The notes under the pieces were generated by a model. That model did not search any database and had not been told where the DNA came from. It worked only from the letters and a program-made list of their open reading frames with translations. The position numbers and the translations under genes were made by a program. A DNA stretch of 64,000 nt, from contig NZ_JARWSK010000001.1 in NCBI RefSeq assembly GCF_031081985.1, positions 434,001 to 498,000 on the forward strand, given 5' to 3'. The DNA comes from Komagataeibacter xylinus (GTDB lineage Bacteria > Pseudomonadota > Alphaproteobacteria > Acetobacterales > Acetobacteraceae). This document shows, piece by piece, positions 17,179 to 25,937 of this stretch. Each line of letters begins with the position of its first letter. Within the stretch, counting starts at the first letter, position 1.

Positions 17179-17258
17179 AGGCCGTGCGCCTGCTTCTTGA
17201 CCGGGGCAGGGGCAGCACGGATGATGGCGCGCATATTGCCACCAGGGATTGACCGGGC

Positions 17259-18632
17259 ATGCAGTGGAACACGCTTCTCAGGACCGAACGCCTCAACGAC
17301 CCTGACTACAGGCAGGAAAAGCACCGCCCCGCCTATATGCAGGACATGGACCGCATCCTGTTCTCACCGCCTTTCCGCAGGCTGGCGAACAAGACCCAGG
17401 TGCATCCGCTTTATGATAATGACCATGTGCATCATCGCCTGATCCACAGCCTGGAGGCCGCAACCGTGGGGCACTCGCTGGGCACCGAAGTAGGGTCATG
17501 GCTGGCCGATGACCTCAAGGCGCTTACGGCCGATCAGGTCAAGGTCGTGGCGGGCCTCGTGCAGACGGCGTGCATGGCGCACGACATTGGCAACCCACCT
17601 TTTGGCCATTCCGGTGAAGAAGCCATCGGATCATGGTTCAAGGAAAAATTTGCAGCAGATCACGATATCATGGGCGATATCCCGCCCCTGCAGCGTGTTG
17701 AATTCGAAGCCTTTGAGGGCAATGCGCAGGGTTTTCGCATCCTTACCCGTACCGAGATGTACAGGAACAAAGGCGGCATGCGGCTTGCGCTCGGCTCGCT
17801 TGGGGCTTTTACCAAATATCCGGTTTCAGCGCCTGTGCGGCTTGAGGCAGGGGCTGAGGGGCTGGTGAAAGGCACGCCCTATATCGGCCTCAAGAAATAT
17901 GGATTTTTTGAAAATGACGTGCCCACCTTCGCGCATGTCGCAACTGAACTTGGCCTGCGGCGCACGGATATGCGCGACGGCAGCGGGCAGGTTATCGGCT
18001 CATGGTGGCGGCGGCACCCGCTGGCCTTCCTGATGGAGGCGGCGGACGATATCTGCTACAACATCATGGACCTTGAAGATGCCTTCCTTTCGGAAGATAT
18101 CAGCTTCGAGGTAGCAACCGGCCTGCTTGGCGCGCTCACCGCCCGCTCGGGCAAGGAATACCCTGAACGCAGCCGTGCCGACATCGTGTCCATTTACCGC
18201 GCCAAGGCCATCAGCGGCGCGATTGCCGCCTGCGTGGACGCCTTTCGTGAGAATTACGCGGCCATCATGGATGGCACTTTCCCGCGTTCACTGGTCGAAG
18301 CCTCACGGCTGGGCGAAGAATTCCAAGCCATAAGGCAGGTGGCGCGAACCGAGATTTTCAATGCGGCGCGCAAGACGGAACTTGAGGTTTACGGGCGCAA
18401 TGTCGTCTACCGCATTCTTGATGGCCTGCTGCCACTCTTCAATGAACTGCGCGCCGTGGAATGGGACTGCACCCGGCTGAGGGCCTATCACGCGCAACTG
18501 GTGCGCGCCCTGCGGTTGCCGGTCGCCCATGTCACCAACGCCTATGATGCGCTGCATGCGCTGACCGATTTCGTATCGGGCATGATCGATCGCTATGCCG
18601 TGAAAGTGGCGGACATGATCGGGCGGCGCTAG
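17259..18632 (+). CDS. dgt: Deoxyguanosinetriphosphate triphosphohydrolase
   Basis: This 457-residue HD-domain enzyme hydrolyses dGTP to deoxyguanosine and triphosphate, and so affects the dNTP pool and phage defence. Family marks are the N-terminal MDRILFSPPFRRLANKTQV, R60-x2-H63 in HHRLIHSLEA, and the HD pair H108-D109 in CMAHDIGNPPFGHSGE. A later EAADDICYNIMDLEDA supplies the final metal aspartate. Length fits the long (E. coli Dgt-like) subgroup. The gene stands alone with no neighbour overlap. Confidence 0.94.
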   Translation: MQWNTLLRTERLNDPDYRQEKHRPAYMQDMDRILFSPPFRRLANKTQVHPLYDNDHVHHRLIHSLEAATVGHSLGTEVGSWLADDLKALTADQVKVVAGLVQTACMAHDIGNPPFGHSGEEAIGSWFKEKFAADHDIMGDIPPLQRVEFEAFEGNAQGFRILTRTEMYRNKGGMRLALGSLGAFTKYPVSAPVRLEAGAEGLVKGTPYIGLKKYGFFENDVPTFAHVATELGLRRTDMRDGSGQVIGSWWRRHPLAFLMEAADDICYNIMDLEDAFLSEDISFEVATGLLGALTARSGKEYPERSRADIVSIYRAKAISGAIAACVDAFRENYAAIMDGTFPRSLVEASRLGEEFQAIRQVARTEIFNAARKTELEVYGRNVVYRILDGLLPLFNELRAVEWDCTRLRAYHAQLVRALRLPVAHVTNAYDALHALTDFVSGMIDRYAVKVADMIGRR

Positions 18633-18790
18633 CCTGACTGGCGCGGCCGGGCATTGGCAAAGCCTGCGCGCATGATCTGAGGGGAACCAATCACGCTTTG
18701 GCGCTGTTCTGCAGGCAGGGAAGAGGGCTGACGGGTTGATCCGGTTGCTGCGTTTTCCTGTTTTTTTTCGGGAATACGGAGCATGCCTGC

Positions 18791-19900
18791 ATGAGTTTTC
18801 CCTTTGAGGCCCTCGCGGCCTGTCGTGCTGAACTCGAGGCAGAAGCCAGCACGAATGACGCGCAGGCAATTTTCCCCACGCACGGGCTGGCGCGGCTGCA
18901 AGCGCTTGGTGTCCTTTCAGCAGCGCTGCCAGTCGCACTGGGTGGCAAATGGCCCGATGCAACGCCTGCGGCTGCTAACGGCCTGCTGCGCCTGTTGCGT
19001 TTGGTGGGGCAGGGCAGCCTGGCGCTTGGCCGGGTAGTGGAGGGGCATGTCAACGCGCTGCGCCTTGTCAGCCGGTATGGTTCTGCGGCCCAATGCGCTG
19101 CTGTTGCAGCCGATGTGCGCAGCGGCGCCCTGCTTGGCGTGTGGGTGACGGATGGCGCGCATCCCCTGCATCTTGAACAGACAGCACAGGGCCTGATCTT
19201 GCGGGGGCAGAAAGCCTTTGCCTCAGGCGCGGGGCATGTGACACAGGCGCTGGTTACAGCCCGCACGCAGGCGGATACGACGGTGATGCTGCGTGTTGCT
19301 GTAAGGCAGGGCTGTGTCATTCATCCTTCTGTCGGCGGGTTGAGCGGCATGCGGGGGGCAGGCACGGGGCAGTGCGATTTCGCGGGGGTGGCCGTCACTC
19401 CCGAGAACCTTATCGGGCAGGATGGGGACTATCTGCGCCAGCCGGAATTTTCAGCCGGAGCCTGGCGGGCCATGGCCGTGGCCCTTGGCGGGATTGAACG
19501 GCTCACCACCGTGCTGCGCGCGCAGCTTGCCGCGCGCGGGCGGGCACAGGCCCCGGCCCAGCTCGCGCGCATTGGCCAGGCGCTGATTGCTGCCCAGACC
19601 GCCATGGACTGGACGCGCAGGGCCGCTCATGTCGCCACCATGCAGGACCGCTACGAGGCGGGTGATGTCACCGCCACCGTCAATCTGGCGCGCATTGCGG
19701 TGGAGCGGGCAGGGCTGGAGGTGATCGGGCTGGCCCAGCGCGGTCTGGGGCTTTCGGCCTTCATCAAGACAAACGTGGCCGAACGGCTGACCCGCGACCT
19801 GGCCACCTATTTGCGCCAGCCCGCCCCGGATGAAGCATTGTGCGAGGCGGCTGCATGGTTCACGCAGCGCGACCTGCCCCCCACGGAGGCATGTGCATGA
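18791..19900 (+). CDS. Acyl-CoA dehydrogenase-like protein
   Basis: This 369-residue protein has the overall plan of acyl-CoA dehydrogenases: a helical N-terminal domain (residues 1-95), a beta-barrel middle with GLILRGQKAFASGAGHVTQALV (about 135-160), and a C-terminal helical bundle (IGQALIAAQTAMDWTRRAAH, then NLARIAVERAGLEVIGLAQRGLG). The last segment is the usual place for FAD and dimer contacts. The usual catalytic glutamate is not obvious, so the activity may differ from beta-oxidation. It overlaps the PIG-L deacetylase gene by four bases and is the first gene of a three-gene operon that also has a methyltransferase. Confidence 0.8.
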   Translation: MSFPFEALAACRAELEAEASTNDAQAIFPTHGLARLQALGVLSAALPVALGGKWPDATPAAANGLLRLLRLVGQGSLALGRVVEGHVNALRLVSRYGSAAQCAAVAADVRSGALLGVWVTDGAHPLHLEQTAQGLILRGQKAFASGAGHVTQALVTARTQADTTVMLRVAVRQGCVIHPSVGGLSGMRGAGTGQCDFAGVAVTPENLIGQDGDYLRQPEFSAGAWRAMAVALGGIERLTTVLRAQLAARGRAQAPAQLARIGQALIAAQTAMDWTRRAAHVATMQDRYEAGDVTATVNLARIAVERAGLEVIGLAQRGLGLSAFIKTNVAERLTRDLATYLRQPAPDEALCEAAAWFTQRDLPPTEACA

Positions 19901-20625
19901 AAGCCGCCAGCATGCATGCGGCGTGGCGCAACCTGCCGCTGGCCCCTCTGGCCACCATCGCACCCGGCAGGGCACTGATCCTCGCCCCGCATGCCGATGA
20001 TGAAAGCCTGGGCTGTGGAGGACTGATTGCCGCATGTTGCCAGGCCGGGCGGCCGCCCATTGTCGTTATCGTGACCGATGGCGCGGCCTCGCACCCCCAT
20101 TCACGCCAGTGGCCTGCCGCAAGGCTGCGGCAACAGCGCCGGCAGGAGGCCGTGCGCGCGCTGGCCTGCCTGGGGCTGGAGGCCGGGCGCGTGGTGTTCC
20201 TCAACCAGCCCGATGCCGCCACCGCGCATGAGGGGCCGGTTTTTGACCATCTTGTGCGGGAACTGGCCCGTCTGGCTGTGCTGCATGGTTGCAGCACGGT
20301 TTTTGCGCCATCGCCGCTTGATCCACATTGCGATCATGAAGCCGTATGGAAAATGGGCTTGGCCCTGCGCCACCGCCATGCCCTGCCGCTGCTGGCCTAT
20401 CCGGTCTGGGGCTGGCTTGTTGCGGCGGAGACGGCGCTTGACCTTGGCCCGCCCGTGGGCGTGCGGCTGGACATTACGCCCTACCGCGCGCTGAAGGCCC
20501 GTGCCGTCAGCGCGCATGAAAGCCAGTATGGCGGCCTGATTACCGATGACCCCACCGGATTCAGCCTGCCCGCCAGCCTGCTGGCGGCGCTGATAACGGA
20601 TTTTGAAGTGTTTCTTGCGCCATGA
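19897..20625 (+). CDS. PIG-L/LmbE family deacetylase
   Basis: This 242-residue protein is a zinc-dependent N-deacetylase of the PIG-L/LmbE/MshB type. The N-terminal zinc motif is PHADDES (31-37: H32, D35), and the second ligand region is PLDPHCDHEAV. The family removes N-acetyl groups from GlcNAc-containing lipids or metabolites. The ATG overlaps the preceding stop (ATGA) and its own end overlaps the methyltransferase start the same way. Context with an acyl-CoA dehydrogenase, a NodS-like methyltransferase and a GT2 suggests work on an amino sugar glycoconjugate. Confidence 0.9.
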   Translation: MKAASMHAAWRNLPLAPLATIAPGRALILAPHADDESLGCGGLIAACCQAGRPPIVVIVTDGAASHPHSRQWPAARLRQQRRQEAVRALACLGLEAGRVVFLNQPDAATAHEGPVFDHLVRELARLAVLHGCSTVFAPSPLDPHCDHEAVWKMGLALRHRHALPLLAYPVWGWLVAAETALDLGPPVGVRLDITPYRALKARAVSAHESQYGGLITDDPTGFSLPASLLAALITDFEVFLAP

Positions 20626-21230
20626 GCGGGGCAAGCTGGCCGCGTGCCGTATTCGAGCGCATTCATGCACGGAGCACCGACCCGTGGGGCGTGGGAAGCC
20701 GCCCGTATGAGCGCAATAAATACCGCCACACCCTTGCGCTGCTGGCGGGCCAGCGGTTTCATCATGCGCTGGAACTCGGGTGTTCCATTGGTGTCATGAC
20801 CGCCCGCCTGGCGCGGCAATGCGACCACCTGCTGGCCGTGGATGTGGCCGAAGCCGCCCTTGCGCAGGCACGGCGCCGCTGCGCGGAGATGGAAGGGGTG
20901 AGGTTTTATCGCGGGCAATTGCCTGATGACTTTCCTGACCTGCCAGCAGCGTCATGTGACCTGATCATTATTTCGGAACTGCTGTATTTCCTTTCACGCG
21001 CCGATATTGCGCGGCTTGCGACCCATTGCCTGCATGTGCGGCAGGCCGCAGCGCCTATCGTGCTGGTCAACTGGACCGGGCCGACCGACACGCCATGCAA
21101 TGGCAACGAAGCCGCCCGCTATTTCATAGCGACCTGCCTTACCGCCGGGCTGCAGGTGATGCATGCCCAGCATCATGCACATTACCGGCTGGACATGCTG
21201 GGCCCTGTTGCAAAAGCGGATAATCAATAA
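20622..21230 (+). CDS. NodS-like SAM-dependent methyltransferase
   Basis: This 202-residue class I methyltransferase has motif I ALELGCSIGVMTARLA (49-64), an acidic motif II in LLAVDVAEAAL, and LIIISELLYFLSRADI. The N-terminal RSTDPWGVGSRPYERNKYRHT matches the NodS type, which N-methylates the deacetylated glucosamine of Nod factors. It is the third gene in an operon with an acyl-CoA dehydrogenase and a PIG-L deacetylase. The real acceptor is unknown; an amino group exposed by the deacetylase is a natural candidate. Confidence 0.85.
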   Translation: MSGASWPRAVFERIHARSTDPWGVGSRPYERNKYRHTLALLAGQRFHHALELGCSIGVMTARLARQCDHLLAVDVAEAALAQARRRCAEMEGVRFYRGQLPDDFPDLPAASCDLIIISELLYFLSRADIARLATHCLHVRQAAAPIVLVNWTGPTDTPCNGNEAARYFIATCLTAGLQVMHAQHHAHYRLDMLGPVAKADNQ

Positions 21231-21248
21231 AACAGCAGTGTGTAGTGC

Positions 21249-21287
21249 AGCTTTTTTTCAAAAAAGCTTCAAAAAATGCCGCCTTAA
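21249..21287. repeat. Dispersed 3'-end palindromic repeat, copy B (partial)
   Basis: AGCTTTTTTTCAAAAAAGCT hairpin followed by TTCAAAAAATGCCGCCTTA, which matches the inner part of copies A and C in the opposite orientation. It lies between the convergent methyltransferase and glycosyltransferase genes and can terminate both. Confidence 0.65.
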
Positions 21288-21294
21288 ACCGCCA

Positions 21295-22392
21295 TCACCC
21301 ACCAAGCGCGGGCAGAACCGGAGCCTGTGCCGGTAACAGGCGCTGCACAATCCGGGCCGCCTGCTGGTGCTCGGCTGCAAGATCGGTACGCCGGACGGGG
21401 CGGCGGCGCAGAAGGGGGCTTGCTGCCTCAATTCTGTGCCATGCCAGGCCAAAAAATGGTTCAGCACAGGTCGCGATCAGCGTGGCGGAGGGCAGCATCA
21501 ACTGGCGTGCAAGCGTTTCAGCCCGTGCCCGCCAGGAACCATGACGGCCCCATAATGGGCGCAGGGCCGCGCGGGCCTGGGCGCGGTGCAGGCAGGTCAT
21601 GGCCGGTTCAAGGCTTTCATCGAGCATTTCGTCCTGACGGATCATGCGGCGGGCCATGGTATCGGCCATGCCGCCGCGCGCGCGTCCCGCAATCCGGCCT
21701 GATACGCTCACCCATACATCAGGCGCGTGGCGGATGGCGGCGTCCACGCGGCGCAGGGCCGCCAGAAATTCCCGGTCCTCGCCAAGTGGCACGGCGGGAA
21801 TGCCGCCTGCGCGGTGGTACAGGCCAACCCGCACCGCAATACTGGCCCCCGAATGCTCGACATGGCGTGGCCACGGATCATGCGGATCAGGGTCGGCAAG
21901 GTCATGAATCCGGTCAAGCATGGTGGCATAGGCAGTTTCCGCCCGGTCATCATCATGCAGGCAGGCGGGCAGGCAGGCAGCTTCCACCGGGTCGATCAAT
22001 GCGCGGCCACACACGGCATCGGCCCCTTTGGCAAAGGCGGCAAGCGTCTTGGCCAGCCAGTCCGGCGCCACCACGGCATCGGCATCAGTCGTGAGCACGA
22101 TGCCCTGCTGCCCCGCAAGTTCAGCCGCGCGGGCCATGGCTGCGCGCCGTGCGGTGCCGGCATGGGCCATCGCGGGCGGATAGGTGCGTTCAAGCACATG
22201 CAGGCCGAAAGGCAGCCTGCTGCCCAGCGCCTTTACGTTGGGTAATGTCGCATCGGTGCAGTTGTTGAGCAGCAGCACCACATGGCTCAGGCGGGCTGCG
22301 TGCTGGCGGGTGAGCGCAAGCAGGCAGGGGCCGATGCGCTCAGCCTCGTTCCGCACGGGAATGGCCGCGACAAGAGGGCAGTCAGGCTGCAT
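21295..22392 (-). CDS. GT2 family glycosyltransferase
   Basis: This 365-residue protein is a family 2 glycosyltransferase (GT-A fold): VAAIPVRNEAERIGPCL at the N-terminus, VLLLNNCTDAT, and the metal motif VLTTDADAVV (DAD at 103-105), followed by the acceptor-side segment GEDREFLAALRR. There is no strong membrane segment, so it is a cytosolic or peripheral enzyme. It faces the acyl-CoA dehydrogenase/deacetylase/methyltransferase operon tail to tail. A functional link with that operon is inferred from the fit of the activities, not shown. Confidence 0.88.
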   Translation of the reverse strand: MQPDCPLVAAIPVRNEAERIGPCLLALTRQHAARLSHVVLLLNNCTDATLPNVKALGSRLPFGLHVLERTYPPAMAHAGTARRAAMARAAELAGQQGIVLTTDADAVVAPDWLAKTLAAFAKGADAVCGRALIDPVEAACLPACLHDDDRAETAYATMLDRIHDLADPDPHDPWPRHVEHSGASIAVRVGLYHRAGGIPAVPLGEDREFLAALRRVDAAIRHAPDVWVSVSGRIAGRARGGMADTMARRMIRQDEMLDESLEPAMTCLHRAQARAALRPLWGRHGSWRARAETLARQLMLPSATLIATCAEPFFGLAWHRIEAASPLLRRRPVRRTDLAAEHQQAARIVQRLLPAQAPVLPALGG

Positions 22393-22997
22393 GGGTCACC
22401 TGTGGGTAAGGAGAACGCTCAACGCCCGATGGACCTGCCCGGTTTCATATGCGCAGATCGCGACCATGCGGAATGGAAGCCGCCCGGTCAAACGCGGACA
22501 CGGCGGCCGCGCGGCTGATTCTACTGACCTGCAAGGTTATAATTGATTGTCAGATCAATATGAAACACGGTGCCCTTTAGGGGCGGGTTGTCAGGGAGGC
22601 GAAAAAAATCAATAAAGATGTTTTTATAACCTTTTATTTTTACGATTTACTTTAACATTATGATAATTACTATTTTAATATTATTATTAATAAAATATAA
22701 AATAAATCATAAAATAGAACAAGTTGTTTTAAACGTGTAAAAATACGGGGCCCATTTTCGGTCAAGCCGACATGCCCGGCGTGAACCGACGTCATGACAG
22801 GCCTGTATTGCCAGATCTAATGTGCCTGCCTGTAAGAATCATTGTTTTCTGGCACTCTCATAACACTATATTCAAGGCAGAGCACAACAGAGTACCTCGC
22901 GCCTTGCCGATCATGGATGAGTGACCACATTCAATAGAACTATTTTTTATAAGGAGCGTTTTATATTGTAACTATAACGATAAAAAGGCTTTTCATC
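22393..22997. other. 605-base non-coding gap with an AT-rich block
   Basis: No supported gene is seen. The stretch 22601-22745 is strikingly AT-rich compared with its surroundings, with runs of T and A in both strands. It lies between the start of the glycosyltransferase gene and the start of the sugar porter gene, so it should hold both promoters. Such a block could bind H-NS-like or other silencing proteins, or be a remnant of acquired DNA. Confidence 0.5.
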
Positions 22998-24425
22998 GTG
23001 AATGACGATACATTGAAGCATGATGACCTGTCCTATCGGGACAGCGTGCAACAAGGACGCCGGAACGCCTTTCTTTTTGCAGGGGCCGCCGGGCTTGCCG
23101 GGCTTATGTTTGGCCTCGACACCGGTGTCATTGCCGGTGCGCTCAAATTCATGGGCATTGACCTCGGGGCCAATGAGCGCGCGCAGGAATGGATTGTCTC
23201 CTCGCTCATGCTGGGTGCCGCAGGGGGTTCGCTGCTGGCCATCCCGGTTTCGCATTACCGGGGGCGGCGGGGGGCCATGTTCTATGCTGGCCTGCTGTTC
23301 CTGCTTGGCACCGCCCTGTGTTCGCTGGCCCCGTCCATTCCCGTCATGATTTCAGGGCGTGTCTGCCTTGGCATTGGCGTTGGTTTCGCGTCTTTTTCAG
23401 CACCGCTCTACATTGCCGAAATTACGGAAAAGAGCCAGCGCGGCACCATGATCTCGCTCTACCAGCTTGTCATTACCGCAGGCATGCTCCTGGCCCTGCT
23501 GTCAGACAGCCTGCTTTCTTATGGCGGGCACTGGCGGTGGATGCTGGGCATTCTGGCCGTGCCCACGGTGTTCTTTATCCTGGCAACGACGCGGGTGCCT
23601 TATTCACCGCGCTGGCTGGCCATGCATGGGCGCAGGCGCGAAGCCCGTGGCGTGCTGCAAAAAGTGCGTGGCTCCCGCGAACGCGCCAATAACGAACTTG
23701 ACCGGATTGAACAGAACCTTCGCAAAACCGAGGGAAATGGCTTCCAACTCCTCAAAACCTCAAGGGGTTTTCGCAAGACACTGGCCCTAGGCATGGCGCT
23801 CCAGATGTTCCAGCAACTCGCGGGCATCAATATCTTGCTGTATTACGCCCCGCATCTGCTTGAACATCTTGGTTTTTCGGCGCAGGCAGCAGTATGGTGC
23901 ACGACATTGCTCGGCCTTGCCAACATGGTGGCGACCGGTGCTGCCATTGTGCTGATCGACCGCTGGGGGCGCAGGCCGTTGCTGCTGCTCAGCACGCTCA
24001 TGGCCTCGCTCAGCCTGTGTGCGTTCGGGTTCGTGCTGTTCGCGCATGTGGGGGGCAGCATGGGCAGTATTGCCATCATCGGGCTGCTGGTGCTGTTCAC
24101 GCTGGGCTATGCCCTGGGTGAAGGGCCGGTACCGTGGACCATGTGCACCGAAATCCAGCCCCTGCAGGGGCGCGGGCTGGCCATAGCGTGCTCCACCTTC
24201 GCCAACTGGATGACCAACTGGCTCATCAGCAACGTTTTCCTGTCCGTGATGAGTCTGATCGGGGATTACGGTATCTTCTGGCTTCTGGCTGGTTTCAATG
24301 CGGTTTTCTTCCTGATTGGTTACTTCCTTGTGCCTGAAACGCGCAGCTGCTCGCTTGAAGAGATCGAGCAGCGTGTCAACGCGGGTTACCCCTTGCGTGA
24401 AATCGGGCAGCCGCGAGGCTCATGA
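22998..24425 (+). CDS. Sugar porter family MFS transporter
   Basis: This 475-residue permease has 12 predicted spans and sugar porter signatures: GLMFGLDTGVIAGAL in TM1, SHYRGRRGAMF in loop 2-3, GRVCLGIGVGFASFSAPLYIAEI, YSPRWLAMHGRRREA before the central loop, QQLAGINILLYYAPHL in TM7, DRWGRRPLL in loop 8-9, and VPETRSCSLEEIE at the C-terminus. It is close to the GalP/AraE/XylE type, a proton symporter for hexoses or pentoses. The GTG at 22998 with AAGG upstream gives the family-like start. Copy C of the dispersed repeat follows the stop. Confidence 0.93.
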   Translation: MNDDTLKHDDLSYRDSVQQGRRNAFLFAGAAGLAGLMFGLDTGVIAGALKFMGIDLGANERAQEWIVSSLMLGAAGGSLLAIPVSHYRGRRGAMFYAGLLFLLGTALCSLAPSIPVMISGRVCLGIGVGFASFSAPLYIAEITEKSQRGTMISLYQLVITAGMLLALLSDSLLSYGGHWRWMLGILAVPTVFFILATTRVPYSPRWLAMHGRRREARGVLQKVRGSRERANNELDRIEQNLRKTEGNGFQLLKTSRGFRKTLALGMALQMFQQLAGINILLYYAPHLLEHLGFSAQAAVWCTTLLGLANMVATGAAIVLIDRWGRRPLLLLSTLMASLSLCAFGFVLFAHVGGSMGSIAIIGLLVLFTLGYALGEGPVPWTMCTEIQPLQGRGLAIACSTFANWMTNWLISNVFLSVMSLIGDYGIFWLLAGFNAVFFLIGYFLVPETRSCSLEEIEQRVNAGYPLREIGQPRGS

Positions 24426-24444
24426 AAAAATTAAGGACTGATAT

Positions 24445-24517
24445 AAGTTTTTGGGTGCCGCCTTTTTTAAAGGCGGCGTTCTTTGAAGCTTTTTGAAAAA
24501 AGCTTCACCAAAAACTT
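24445..24517. repeat. Dispersed 3'-end palindromic repeat, copy C (complete)
   Basis: This is the best copy: outer arms AAGTTTTTGGGTG and CACCAAAAACTT are inverted, and two inner hairpins lie between them (GCCGCCTTTTTTAAAGGCGGC, and AAGCTTTTTGAAAAAAGCTT at 24486-24505). The three-stem layout gives it a clover-leaf shape. It follows the sugar porter stop by 19 bases and lies just left of the IS element. Confidence 0.8.
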
Positions 24518-24539
24518 CTGTCTTTTAAATTCCAACCTA

Positions 24540-25384
24540 GGCTCAGGACCTATTAATTTATTGAACTGAGCGAGACATTGTGATTCACAGGCTTACCGAT
24601 GGAGGTGAGGCTGTGAGTGAGGTATTTTTACTATCTGAGAGCCAGATGGAGCGGATTGAGCCGTTTTTCCCTCTGGCGCACGGAGTGCCACGGGTGGATG
24701 ACCGGCGTGTTCTGAGCGGGATCGTTTATGTGATCCGCAACGGCCTTCAGTGGAAAGACGCCCCGAAAGCGTATGGTCCGCACAAGACTTTGTATAATCG
24801 CTTCATCCGGTGGAGCCGCCTGGGTGTCTTTGACCGGATCTTCGTCGCCCTGACAGAACAGGCTGGCCGTTCGAAGCGCCTGATGATTGATGCAACACAT
24901 CTCAAGGCGCATCGGACATCGGCCTCCCTGCTCAAAAAGGGGCTTTTCCCCGCCATATCGGACGGACAAAAGGCGACCTGAACTCAAAACTTCATGCCGT
25001 GTGCGATGGTCAGGGTCGGCCTGTTCGCCTGCATCTGACAGCAGGCCAGGTCAGTGACTTCAAGGGCGCAGACGTGCTGCTGGCAGTTCTCCCCGACGAG
25101 ACAGAAGAAGTCATCGGGGACAGAGGCTATGACAGCAACCGGATCAGGTTATCGCTTGCAGAACGCAATATCACTGCCTGTATTCCTCCGAAAAAGAACC
25201 GGAAAATAAAGCTGCCTTACAACTGGCATCTGTATAAAAAGCGTCATCTGATCGAAAACATGTCCGCAAAGCTGAAAGACTGGCGACGTGTGGCGACCAG
25301 ATACGACCGCTGCGCACATACATTCATGTCTGCAATCCATATCGCAGCAAGCTTCATCTTCTATCTTAAAATGAGTCCTGAGCC
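24540..25384 (+). mobile_element. IS5-family insertion sequence (IS427-like), 845 bp
   Basis: Terminal inverted repeats GGCTCAGGAC (24540-24549) and GTCCTGAGCC (25375-25384) match perfectly over 10 bases, with partial matching further in. A direct repeat of TA flanks both ends, as in the IS427 group. Inside are two overlapping transposase frames. It is inserted directly at the T-tract side of the terminator at 25393. Confidence 0.85.
24613..24981 (+). CDS. IS5-family transposase, OrfA
   Basis: The frame encodes 122 residues starting with GTG, which has GGAGG seven bases upstream. It holds the N-terminal IS5 segment (ERIEPFFP, RVDDRRVLSGIVYVIRNGLQWKDAPK, YNRFIRWSRLGVFDRIF) and the first catalytic aspartate in IDATHLKAHRTS. 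It stops at 24981 but the protein is completed in the -1 frame (OrfB). The likely slip site is the A run in TCAAAAAGG at 24932-24940. A frameshifted fusion is the active enzyme in this group. Confidence 0.85.
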   Translation: MSEVFLLSESQMERIEPFFPLAHGVPRVDDRRVLSGIVYVIRNGLQWKDAPKAYGPHKTLYNRFIRWSRLGVFDRIFVALTEQAGRSKRLMIDATHLKAHRTSASLLKKGLFPAISDGQKAT

Positions 25385-25451
25385 TAAAAAAAAGCCTGCC
25401 CACCGGGAGGAAAACATCCCGGTGGGCAGGCTGAAAAACCAGTGGCCCTGA
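24939..25451 (+). CDS. IS5-family transposase, OrfB (-1 frame)
   Basis: This frame continues the transposase with GAFPRHIGRTKGDLNSKLHA, which is typical IS5 sequence. It then has the second catalytic aspartate in GDRGYDSNRI and the C-terminal glutamate motif HLIENMSAKLKDWRRVATRYD. The IS ends at 25384 but the frame has no stop inside it; it runs 22 codons into the flanking terminator before TGA at 25449. So the C-terminus of this copy is set by the insertion site. Activity is plausible because the DDE residues are all present. Confidence 0.8.
   Translation, partial: GAFPRHIGRTKGDLNSKLHAVCDGQGRPVRLHLTAGQVSDFKGADVLLAVLPDETEEVIGDRGYDSNRIRLSLAERNITACIPPKKNRKIKLPYNWHLYKKRHLIENMSAKLKDWRRVATRYDRCAHTFMSAIHIAASFIFYLKMSPEPKKKPAHREENIPVGRLKNQWP
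25393..25432 (-). terminator. Strong rho-independent terminator
   Basis: AGCCTGCCCACCGGGA (25393-25408) pairs perfectly with TCCCGGTGGGCAGGCT (25417-25432), a 16-bp stem with an 8-base loop. On the minus strand it is followed by a run of eight T, so it ends the YidB-like gene. The IS lies just beyond the T run. Confidence 0.9.
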
Positions 25452-25463
25452 GTGCCGCGTGTG

Positions 25464-25871
25464 TCAGTGCAGGTTGGGGTCAGCCGTGTTTTCAGGCTGC
25501 CAGCCTGCGCGGGCGTTCACTGCCCGGTGGCGGATGGCCGAAGGCAGCATCTCGCGCAAAATCTTCATCGCGGCCTGTGAGGAGAGCCCTGTCTGGGTGG
25601 AGAAACGCTCGAGTTCCGTCGGGCGGAACAGGGCAATGATCGTGCTTTCATCGGCATGCGGGGCCGTGTCGTGCTCCTGCCATGTACGGATTAGCGGCAG
25701 CATGCCTGCTTCCTCCGCACGATGCTCGAGCATGCTGGGCTCGTCTGGCGCGGGCAGGGGGCCAAGAATGTCATTGAGCACCGACAGTGCGCCAGAACGG
25801 TCGCCCTGCGCGCCTGTCAGGAAATCACCGATGCGGGTGGTCATGTCGGTTACGTTACGTGAAATCGTCAT
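25464..25871 (-). CDS. YidB/DUF937-like protein
   Basis: This 135-residue protein ends with ELERFSTQTGLSSQAAMKILREMLPSAIRHR, which fits the DUF937/YidB C-terminal helix pair; YidB-type proteins are small soluble proteins of unclear role. GGAGG precedes the ATG at 25871, which is preferred to an earlier in-frame ATG at 25928. The gene is followed by the very strong terminator at 25393. Confidence 0.7.
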   Translation of the reverse strand: MTISRNVTDMTTRIGDFLTGAQGDRSGALSVLNDILGPLPAPDEPSMLEHRAEEAGMLPLIRTWQEHDTAPHADESTIIALFRPTELERFSTQTGLSSQAAMKILREMLPSAIRHRAVNARAGWQPENTADPNLH

Positions 25872-25937
25872 GTGAACCTCCGGGAAACGGTAGCGGGGCG
25901 TCGCCAGGCCATGGCGTGCCCCGGTCACGGGACGGTG

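Noticed and set aside
16841-17296. A 151-codon minus-strand frame before dgt
   Set aside because: Composition is unlike a protein, it overlaps the dgt start, and there is no start signal.
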